A DNA stretch of 27,658 nt from Clostridia bacterium (GTDB lineage Bacteria; Bacillota; Clostridia; Christensenellales; Borkfalkiaceae): the NCBI GenBank assembly GCA_017457345.1, contig JAFTHR010000116.1:1-27658 (forward strand). Reading direction: 5' to 3'. The notes below the pieces were generated by a model. The model did no database searches. It was given only the letters and a program-made list of their open reading frames with translations, and was not told where the DNA came from. Positions 21,283 to 27,658 of this stretch are shown in pieces (the stretch's first letter is position 1; each line of letters begins with the position of its first letter). Both the position numbers and the translations under genes were made by a program.

Positions 21283-23247
21283 GTGGAATTCAAGTTGCAA
21301 GCACCGTACTCACCCACGGGCGATCAACCGCAAGCAATTGAGAAATTGAGCGAGGGGGTTTTAGACGGAATCCGCACGCAGGTTTTGCTTGGCGTGACGG
21401 GTAGTGGTAAAACGTTCACCATGGCGAACGTTATTCAAAAAGTGAACCGTCCCACCCTTGTAATTGCGCACAATAAAACGCTTGCCGCTCAACTTTGCAA
21501 CGAGTTCCGAGAGTTCTTCCCGGAAAACCGCGTGGAGTACTTCGTTTCGTACTACGATTATTATCAACCGGAAAGTTATATCCCGTCCACCGATACGTAC
21601 ATTGAAAAGGATATGAGTTTAAACGACGAGATCGATAAACTCCGCAACAGCGCTACCTGCTCTTTGATGGAGCGGAAGGACGTGATCGTGGTGGCATCCG
21701 TTTCCTGTATCTACGGGTTAGGTGCGCCGGAAGAGTATTTCCGTTTGTCTATTTCTTTGCGGCCCGGTATGGAGTGGGAGCGCAACGCTTTAATGCGCAA
21801 ACTCATTGAACTTCAATACGCACGCAACGATATTGATTTTAAGCGTTCCACCTTTCGCGTCCGCGGGGATAGTTTGGAGATATTCCCCGCGTCTAATTCC
21901 GAAGTGGCGATTCGCGTGGAATTTTTCGGCGACGAGATAGAAAAGATTTACGAAGTGGAAGCACTCACGGGGAACAAACTCAACGAACTTTCCCACGTGG
22001 CGATTTTCCCTGCGAGTCAGTACGCGGTGGGCACGGAAAAACTTAGAAACGCCCTTTGTATGATTGAGCAGGATTTAAAGGGGGAAGTGCGCGCCTTTGA
22101 AGAGAGCGGCAAAATTTTGGAGTCCCAACGCCTAAAACAACGGGTGGAACACGATTTGGAGATGATGCGCGAGATCGGCTATTGTAGTGGGATTGAAAAT
22201 TATAGCCGCTATTTCGACGGGCGTAAACCCGGCGAGCCTTCTTTCACCCTTCTAGACTATTTTCCTTCGGGCGAGTTCTTGGTATTTATCGACGAAAGCC
22301 ATATGACTCTTCCACAAATCCGCGCCATGTATCACGGGGACTTATCGAGAAAGAAAAATTTGGTGGACTACGGGTTTCGTATGCAAGCGGCGTACGATAA
22401 TCGTCCGCTCACGTTTGAAGAATTCGACGAGCGTATTCCACAACTCATTTGCGTATCGGCAACGCCCGCACCTTACGAGTTAGAACAGTCTGGGCAAACG
22501 GTAGAGCAACTGATTCGTCCAACGGGATTGATCGATCCGAAAGTGGAAGTTCGCCCCACCAAAGGGCAGATAGACGATTTGCTTTCCGATATACACAAGG
22601 TGGTAAATGAAGGGGGCAGGGTATTGATTACCACGCTCACGAAGAAGATGAGCGAAGAACTCACCGACTATTTAAAAGAACACTCCGTAAAGGTGAAATA
22701 TATGCATAGCGATATCGACACGTTAGAGCGTGTGGAGATCGTAAACGGTTTGCGTAGTGGCGAATTCGACGTGCTTTGCGGAATTAACCTTTTGCGTGAA
22801 GGGTTGGACATGCCCGAAGTGAAACTCGTTTCGATATTAGACGCCGATAAGGAAGGCTTTTTGCGCAGCGATACGGCGCTTATCCAAACGATCGGCCGCG
22901 CGGCGCGAAATAGCGAAGGACGGGTAGTGATGTATGCCGACGTAATAACGGGCAGTATGCAACGTGCAATCGGGGAAACGGAACGTAGGCGAAAAATACA
23001 AAACGCTTATAACCTTGAACACGGAATCGTGCCGAAAACGATTGTGAAAGAGATCAAATCCACTTTGAACATCACCAAGAAAAAGGTGCAAGGGGAAGAG
23101 ATTGAATTCAAGGATATTCCAGACGAGATTGAAAAACTTAAAGCCTTAATGAAAGTGGCGAGCGGGCAGTTAGACTTTGAGCGCGCCATTGAAATTAGAG
23201 AAAAGATTGCACAACATAAAGTGAAACTTCGAAAAGGACAAAGATAA
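21283..23247 (+). CDS. uvrB: UvrABC system protein B
   Basis: Helicase-like damage verification subunit of nucleotide excision repair. It receives damage from UvrA and then recruits UvrC. The 654 residues show Walker A GVTGSGKT (37-44), the beta-hairpin YYDYYQPESYIPSTDTYI, the DEAD-like VFIDESHM, helicase motifs TATPA-like (SATPAPYE) and QTIGRAARN, and a C-terminal UVR motif (EIEKLKALMKVASGQLDFE). The start was set at GTG 21283, 6 bp after SD GGAGG (21272-21276). The ATG at 21278 is in another frame and too close to the SD. It is expected to be SOS-regulated by the LexA box upstream. uvrA follows with no gap. Confidence 0.97.
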   Translation: MEFKLQAPYSPTGDQPQAIEKLSEGVLDGIRTQVLLGVTGSGKTFTMANVIQKVNRPTLVIAHNKTLAAQLCNEFREFFPENRVEYFVSYYDYYQPESYIPSTDTYIEKDMSLNDEIDKLRNSATCSLMERKDVIVVASVSCIYGLGAPEEYFRLSISLRPGMEWERNALMRKLIELQYARNDIDFKRSTFRVRGDSLEIFPASNSEVAIRVEFFGDEIEKIYEVEALTGNKLNELSHVAIFPASQYAVGTEKLRNALCMIEQDLKGEVRAFEESGKILESQRLKQRVEHDLEMMREIGYCSGIENYSRYFDGRKPGEPSFTLLDYFPSGEFLVFIDESHMTLPQIRAMYHGDLSRKKNLVDYGFRMQAAYDNRPLTFEEFDERIPQLICVSATPAPYELEQSGQTVEQLIRPTGLIDPKVEVRPTKGQIDDLLSDIHKVVNEGGRVLITTLTKKMSEELTDYLKEHSVKVKYMHSDIDTLERVEIVNGLRSGEFDVLCGINLLREGLDMPEVKLVSILDADKEGFLRSDTALIQTIGRAARNSEGRVVMYADVITGSMQRAIGETERRRKIQNAYNLEHGIVPKTIVKEIKSTLNITKKKVQGEEIEFKDIPDEIEKLKALMKVASGQLDFERAIEIREKIAQHKVKLRKGQR

Positions 23248-26055
23248 ATGCACGAAATCATTATCAAAGACGCCAGGGAGAATAATTTAAAACACGTAAA
23301 TTTAAGAATACCGAGAAATAAACTCACGGTATTTACGGGGCTTTCCGGTAGCGGGAAGTCCACGTTGGCGTTCGATACCATTTTCGCCGAAGGTCAACGC
23401 CGATACGTGGAGAGTTTGTCTTCGTATGCTCGTCAATTTTTAGGGCAAATGGAAAAGCCGGACGTGGAGAGCATAGAAGGGCTTTCTCCCGCCATTTCTA
23501 TCGACCAAAAAACCACTTCGCACAACCCGCGCTCTACCGTGGGTACGGTGACGGAGATTTACGATTATTTCCGTTTATTATTCGCTCGAATCGGCGTACC
23601 GCATTGCCCCAAGTGCGGTAGAGAAATCCGCCGCCAAACGGTGGACGAAATTGCCGATCGCGTAATGCAAATGGAAACGGGGAGCAAAATTTTAATCAAC
23701 GCTCCCGTGGTTCGTGGCAGAAAGGGCGAATACGCCAAAGAACTTGCGGCGTTTAAAAAGAGCGGCTACGGCAGAGTGAAAATCGACGGCGTGATTTACG
23801 ATTTGCAAGAAGAGATAAAACTAGAAAAAAATCTTCGCCACGATATTTCCGTTGTGGTGGATAGACTAATCGTAAAAGAAGGGATACAAAAACGCTTAAC
23901 GGATAGTTTAGAAACGGCGCTCAAACTTGCCGAAGGGCTGGTGATCGTGTCGTGTGGAGACGTAGACGAATTGTATTCAATAAACTACGCCTGCCCCGAT
24001 TGCGGCATTTCCATTGAAGAGATTGAGCCGCGCTTGTTCTCGTTTAACACGGTATACGGCGCGTGCCCCGATTGTTCGGGGCTTGGGTTTCGGCAAGTAG
24101 TCGACCCCGACCTTATCTGCCCTGATAAAACCAAAACCTTGCGCGAAGGGGCAATGAAAATAACCGGTTGGAACTTGGGCTCGCACTCTATGGCAATGAT
24201 GCAACTTTCGGCGCTTGCAAAGGCCTTTGACTTTTCGTTAGACGTGCCCGTAAAGGATTTACCTAAAGGGGTGTACGAACTTCTTATGTACGGCACGGAC
24301 GAAAAGGTGGAAATGTCCTATACCACCCGTTCGTTTAGTGGTAGTTTTAAAAAGGAATGGGAAGGGTTTGTAAACAATTTGCAGCGCCGCTATGGGCAAA
24401 CGACGTCCGACGGGGTGAAGTACGATATAGAAAAACTGATGCGTTCGTCCCCTTGTAAATCGTGCAATGGAAAGCGGCTTAAAAAGGAAGCGCTGTCCGT
24501 CACGGTGGGCGGAAAGAGCATTTGGGATCTTTGCGAAATGTCCGTTGACGAACTAGACGAGTTTATCGTGAACTTGCAACTCACCAAAACGGAAGAGTTA
24601 ATTGCCGCGGCGATCGTGAAAGAAATTCGCAACCGCTTAGGGTTTTTAAAGAACGTGGGGCTCAACTATTTAACGCTTGCAAGAACGGCAGTCACGCTTT
24701 CGGGCGGTGAAAGCCAACGAATTCGTTTGGCAACGCAAATCGGTAGTGCGCTCACAGGCGTTTTGTATATTTTAGACGAGCCGAGTATCGGCTTGCACCA
24801 ACGGGACAACGAAAAACTTTTGAACTCCTTAAAGGGTTTGCGTGATTTAGGGAATACGCTAATCGTTGTAGAGCACGACGAAGATACCATTCGTGCCGCC
24901 GACCATATCGTGGATATCGGCCCTAGGGCAGGCGTCCACGGAGGCGAAGTGGTGGTGAGTGGCACGCAGGAAGACGTGATGGCTGAGCCGAAGTCTATCA
25001 CGGGGGATTATCTTGCGGGCAGAAGAAAAATCGAAGTGCCCGAACTTCGCTATCGCCCGAACGAGAAATGGCTGGAACTTAACGGTTGCAAACAAAACAA
25101 CTTAAAAAACATTAACGTGAAAATCCCTGCGGGGCTAATTACGGCGGTGACGGGAGTATCGGGTAGCGGAAAATCTAGTTTGGTAAACGAGATTATTTAC
25201 CCTGCGCTTGCCAACCGGTTAAACGGCGCGCACCACGCTTTGGGGAATTGTGAAGAGATTTTGGGCGTGGAGCATTTCGATAAAGTAATTGCGATCGATC
25301 AATCCCCGATCGGCAGAACGCCGCGCAGTAATCCCGCAACGTACACGGGCGTGTTCAATATGATTCGCGACCTGTTTTCTATGACGCAGGATGCGCAAGA
25401 ACGCGGATATAAGGCGGGCAGGTTCTCGTTTAACGTGGCAGGCGGGCGCTGTGAGCATTGTTTTGGGGATGGCATCATCAAGATAGAAATGCACTTCTTG
25501 CCCGATATTTTCGTGCCTTGCGAAGTATGCGGCGGCAAGCGCTACAACCGCGAAACGCTGGAAGTTAAGTACAAGGGTAAGAGTATTTACGACGTGCTGG
25601 ATATGACGGTGGAAGAAGCGTGTGAGTTCTTTAAACCGCTCCCGAATATCTACAATAAAATTAAAACGCTGAACGAAGTGGGATTAGGATATATTAAACT
25701 TGGTCAAAGTTCCACCACCCTTTCGGGCGGGGAAGCGCAGCGGGTAAAACTCGCTACCGAACTTTCCAAGCGCTCCACGGGAAAAACGTTCTATATTCTA
25801 GACGAGCCGACCACGGGCTTGCACACGTACGACGTGGATAAACTGATTAAAATCCTTTTAAAATTGCGCGCAGGCGGCAATACGGTGGTGGTGATTGAAC
25901 ACAATCTAGACGTGATCAAAACGGCGGATTATATCGTGGATTTAGGCCCTGAGGGCGGTGACGGCGGCGGTACGGTCGTTTGCACGGGCACGCCCGAAGA
26001 AGTGGCGCAAAACGAACAAAGTTATACGGGTAGATTTTTAAGAAAAGTATTATAA
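23248..26055 (+). CDS. uvrA: UvrABC system protein A
   Basis: DNA damage sensor ATPase of nucleotide excision repair. The 935-residue protein has the normal tandem ABC arrangement. The first Walker A is GLSGSGKST (31-39) and the second is GVSGSGKSS. The two ABC signatures are LSGGESQRIRLA and LSGGEAQRVKLA, with Walker B motifs YILDEPSIGLHQ and YILDEPTTGLHT. Zinc-binding cysteine pairs appear in CPKCG, CPDCG/CPDCSG, CKSCNG and CEHC...CEVCGG. ATG 23248 abuts the uvrB TAA, with SD-like AAAGGACAAAG in the uvrB end. An intrinsic terminator follows. Unlike the order uvrA-uvrB, uvrB is first here, as is usual in Firmicutes. Confidence 0.97.
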   Translation: MHEIIIKDARENNLKHVNLRIPRNKLTVFTGLSGSGKSTLAFDTIFAEGQRRYVESLSSYARQFLGQMEKPDVESIEGLSPAISIDQKTTSHNPRSTVGTVTEIYDYFRLLFARIGVPHCPKCGREIRRQTVDEIADRVMQMETGSKILINAPVVRGRKGEYAKELAAFKKSGYGRVKIDGVIYDLQEEIKLEKNLRHDISVVVDRLIVKEGIQKRLTDSLETALKLAEGLVIVSCGDVDELYSINYACPDCGISIEEIEPRLFSFNTVYGACPDCSGLGFRQVVDPDLICPDKTKTLREGAMKITGWNLGSHSMAMMQLSALAKAFDFSLDVPVKDLPKGVYELLMYGTDEKVEMSYTTRSFSGSFKKEWEGFVNNLQRRYGQTTSDGVKYDIEKLMRSSPCKSCNGKRLKKEALSVTVGGKSIWDLCEMSVDELDEFIVNLQLTKTEELIAAAIVKEIRNRLGFLKNVGLNYLTLARTAVTLSGGESQRIRLATQIGSALTGVLYILDEPSIGLHQRDNEKLLNSLKGLRDLGNTLIVVEHDEDTIRAADHIVDIGPRAGVHGGEVVVSGTQEDVMAEPKSITGDYLAGRRKIEVPELRYRPNEKWLELNGCKQNNLKNINVKIPAGLITAVTGVSGSGKSSLVNEIIYPALANRLNGAHHALGNCEEILGVEHFDKVIAIDQSPIGRTPRSNPATYTGVFNMIRDLFSMTQDAQERGYKAGRFSFNVAGGRCEHCFGDGIIKIEMHFLPDIFVPCEVCGGKRYNRETLEVKYKGKSIYDVLDMTVEEACEFFKPLPNIYNKIKTLNEVGLGYIKLGQSSTTLSGGEAQRVKLATELSKRSTGKTFYILDEPTTGLHTYDVDKLIKILLKLRAGGNTVVVIEHNLDVIKTADYIVDLGPEGGDGGGTVVCTGTPEEVAQNEQSYTGRFLRKVL

Positions 26056-26087
26056 AAAACTCGGCGGAACTACCGCCGAGTTTTTTT
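26056..26087. terminator. Terminator between uvrA and the convergent veg gene
   Basis: CTCGGCGG (26060-26067) and CCGCCGAG (26073-26080) form an 8-bp GC-rich stem with loop AACTA, flanked by an A-run (26054-26059) and seven T residues (26081-26087). It can therefore terminate transcription from both sides. The T-run reaches the last bases of veg (stop at 26086-26088). Confidence 0.93.
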
Positions 26088-26325
26088 ATAACCGTTTAAT
26101 AATCACGTTGCCGCATAGAACGTCTGAATAAGAATAGGAAGTTTTTCCTAAAAAGTTTTTATCGTCTGGCTGTACGGTAAAAAGGGCGGGATACACGCCC
26201 GAAAGTACGCCGCAATAATCCAGGCGTTTGTTTCTTCCTAAATTGACTCGCACGGCAACTCGCTTTGCCTGACAATCGTTTACCATTCGTTTAACTTCGT
26301 GTATGCTTTTGGTTGGTTTAATCAT
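26086..26325 (-). CDS. veg: Veg family protein
   Basis: A small conserved Firmicutes protein. In Bacillus subtilis Veg is reported to stimulate biofilm matrix gene expression; its molecular action is not settled. The 79-residue product has the family pattern: N-terminal helix, VRVNLGRNKRLDYCGVLSGVYPALF, and the C-terminal SYSYSDVLCGNV. The start was set at ATG 26325, which matches the usual ~80-residue length. The longer frame from GTG 26382 adds a basic stretch not typical of the family, and no SD precedes it. The SD for the chosen start (AAAGGGG) lies 12 nt upstream, rather distant. It is divergent from the SPOCS gene and convergent with uvrA. Confidence 0.82.
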   Translation of the reverse strand: MIKPTKSIHEVKRMVNDCQAKRVAVRVNLGRNKRLDYCGVLSGVYPALFTVQPDDKNFLGKTSYSYSDVLCGNVIIKRL

Positions 26326-26412
26326 AAAAAGAGTATGCCCCTTTCGCTTCCGTTTTATGCCACGATCGGCAATTTTTTCCACGGTTATATAAAATTAGGC
26401 AAAAAACGACGG

Positions 26413-26442
26413 GCATATTCCCCCCTTTTCTTTCATAGAATA
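26413..26442 (+). promoter_or_regulatory. Sigma-E-like sporulation promoter before the SPOCS gene
   Basis: GCATATT (26413-26419), a 14-bp spacer, then CATAGAAT(A) (26434-26442). This fits the B. subtilis sigma-E consensus (-35 kmATATT, 14 bp, -10 CATACAnT) with one -10 mismatch. No comparable sigma-A hexamers are present in the 94-bp gap. The match suggests mother-cell expression of the downstream gene. Confidence 0.6.
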
Positions 26443-26476
26443 AAAGGCAACGAAAACGAAAAAGGGGTGCAAGATT

Positions 26477-27658
26477 ATGTCCATTAAACCGCAATACGAA
26501 ACTTATCGCTACACGAGCGAACTTTGTAAAACGCGCAGTCAGTCCATTGTAGAGTGTAGGCTGCCGGGGAGTGAAATCAACGCCGTTTTAAAGGCACACG
26601 CCGCCGTTTCGGCAACGGAGTGTACGTGTACGGACGGCGCGGTGAACGTCACGGGGAAACTGGTTTTAACGGTGATGTACGAAGACGCGAATAAAATGAT
26701 TTGCCGCGCCGAGCGCGGTGCGGAGTTCTTTTTAAAAAGCGAAAATCCGCTCGTCACGCCTGCCTGCGTGGCGAAAACGCTGCTTTCGGCAAAATCGGTG
26801 AATACCCGCCGCGAAGGGTCGGGACTCTATATTTCCGTGGTGGTAGAAGCGGAAACTTCGGTGTTTGGCTCAAAGACGGCGGAACTGTTCACGGGCGGAG
26901 AAAATCTCGTGGTGAAAAAGGAAGAGAAAGGGCTGGTCAAAAGGCTTTGCGTTTCGGCGGAAACGGACGTGGAAGACGAGTTTGAAACGGAGTATTTTGG
27001 CGATTTATTATTGCATAGCGAGCGCGCTTGCGTCTCTTCGGTAAAGCCGCTCGGCGGAGAAATTGAAGTTTGCGGGGAGATCGTTTTGCACCTTTGCGCG
27101 TTAAAAGAGAACGGGCTGCTTTGCTCTTACGAGCGGTTGATTCCGTTCGTTGTCAACGTCCCGTGCGACGAGCCGGGGGTGGAGACCGTTTCGGCAACGG
27201 TAAAGGTGCTTTCTACTTCTTTGCAAGTGACGGCAGACGAAGAAAAAGGGCAGAGCAAAATTGTTGCCGAATGTAGCGTTTGCGCGGACTGCGCAATCTA
27301 CGGAAAAGAAGTGGTGCAATGTGTGACGGACGCCTTTTCCACCACGAATGAAATCCGCTTAAACAGGGAAAATCAGCAGGGCAGGTACTTGTTGAGAGAA
27401 GTTCGTTTTGGGGAACGGGTAAGCGGAAACGCCGCTTTAAACGCCACGTTGGAAACGGATGCAACCTTGCTTGCCGCCGTTTGCCCGCGTGCGGAAATCT
27501 CTTGTAGAAAACGGTACGACGAAGATGGCTACGAAAAGGGTACGGATGCCGAAGGGGCGATCGAAGCGGACGTTGTGTTTAAGTCGGCAGACGGATTGCA
27601 TAAAACGGCAACGCTCTCTTTGCCTTTTGCCTTCCCCGTGGCGGCAGACGAAGCGGAA
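26477..27658 (+). CDS. SPOCS (DUF3794) domain protein, partial at 3' window edge
   Basis: Open without a stop from ATG 26477 to the window end (394 codons). The sequence is beta-rich and cysteine-containing, with repeated blocks of the SPOCS/DUF3794 type: a first block around residues 20-135 (DGAVNVTGKLVLTVMYED) and a second around 175-300 (GGEIEVCGEIVLHL, then RLIPFVVNVPC and VQCVTDAFSTTNE). A third begins before the edge. Clostridial relatives such as SipL are spore envelope morphogenetic proteins, often ending in a LysM domain, which would lie outside the window. The start has an upstream AAAGGGGTG. The sigma-E-like promoter supports a sporulation role. The family call rests on pattern and context, so it is moderate. 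Confidence 0.65.
   Translation, partial: MSIKPQYETYRYTSELCKTRSQSIVECRLPGSEINAVLKAHAAVSATECTCTDGAVNVTGKLVLTVMYEDANKMICRAERGAEFFLKSENPLVTPACVAKTLLSAKSVNTRREGSGLYISVVVEAETSVFGSKTAELFTGGENLVVKKEEKGLVKRLCVSAETDVEDEFETEYFGDLLLHSERACVSSVKPLGGEIEVCGEIVLHLCALKENGLLCSYERLIPFVVNVPCDEPGVETVSATVKVLSTSLQVTADEEKGQSKIVAECSVCADCAIYGKEVVQCVTDAFSTTNEIRLNRENQQGRYLLREVRFGERVSGNAALNATLETDATLLAAVCPRAEISCRKRYDEDGYEKGTDAEGAIEADVVFKSADGLHKTATLSLPFAFPVAADEAE

Noticed and set aside
26326..26382. Extended N-terminus of veg from GTG 26382
   Set aside because: Adds 19 mostly basic residues foreign to the family, lacks an SD, and would start directly beside a TATAAC-like -10 element.
26701..26985. 94-codon Gly/Arg-rich plus-strand frame inside the SPOCS gene
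   Set aside because: It lies in a shifted frame of the long open SPOCS coding sequence, which has a better start, SD and family pattern.

Overview
The window is a gene-dense bacterial chromosome segment of moderate GC content. It most likely comes from a Clostridia-class member of the Bacillota. Supporting signs are a short-form HisG with a HisZ partner, a TrpR-family YerC/HisR regulator heading the his operon, a Veg protein, a SPOCS/DUF3794 spore-type protein with a sigma-E-like promoter, a Bacillus/Clostridium-type LexA box, and strong AGGAGG-like ribosome binding sites. The genus cannot be named from this sequence alone. TGA is an ordinary stop for several genes here (leuB, hisR, hisZ, hisA, hisF), so the standard code applies.

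Region 1 (1-10284, + strand) is a branched-chain amino acid operon entered midway: ilvB (3' part), ilvN, ilvC, ilvD, a DUF3267-type membrane zincin-like gene, leuC, leuD, leuB, a DUF815 AAA ATPase, ilvA and ridA, closed by a terminator. It covers threonine deamination, the acetohydroxyacid to keto-acid steps, and the leucine branch from isopropylmalate onward. leuA and the transaminase are not in view.

Region 2 (10285-18106, + strand) is a compact histidine operon. It starts at a near-consensus promoter (TTGACA, 17 bp, TATACT) overlain by inverted repeats and runs hisR-hisZ-hisG-hisD-hisC-hisB-hisH-hisA-hisF-hisIE, mostly with overlapping or abutting genes, to a bidirectional terminator. The only missing pathway step is histidinol-phosphatase. 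The most striking observation in the window is here. hisIE is interrupted by one in-frame TGA (17682-17684) at the position of a conserved zinc-ligand cysteine of HisI, and the downstream HisE half stays intact in the same frame with no usable start of its own. This could be a selenocysteine or readthrough codon, a recent nonsense mutation, or a sequence error.

Region 3 (18119-20280, - strand) is a two-gene unit: a zinc-dependent phospholipase C-like protein followed by a UMF1-type MFS transporter.

Region 4 (20416-26087, + strand) has two small genes for winged-helix-like, C-terminally membrane-anchored proteins of unknown function, then uvrB-uvrA. The uvrB promoter carries a near-perfect LexA box, so the excision repair pair is probably SOS-controlled.

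Region 5 (26086-27658) holds veg (- strand) and, divergently, the start of a SPOCS-domain protein that runs off the window. No rRNA, tRNA, CRISPR array, insertion sequence or prophage was seen. No gene-free stretch exceeds 300 bases.
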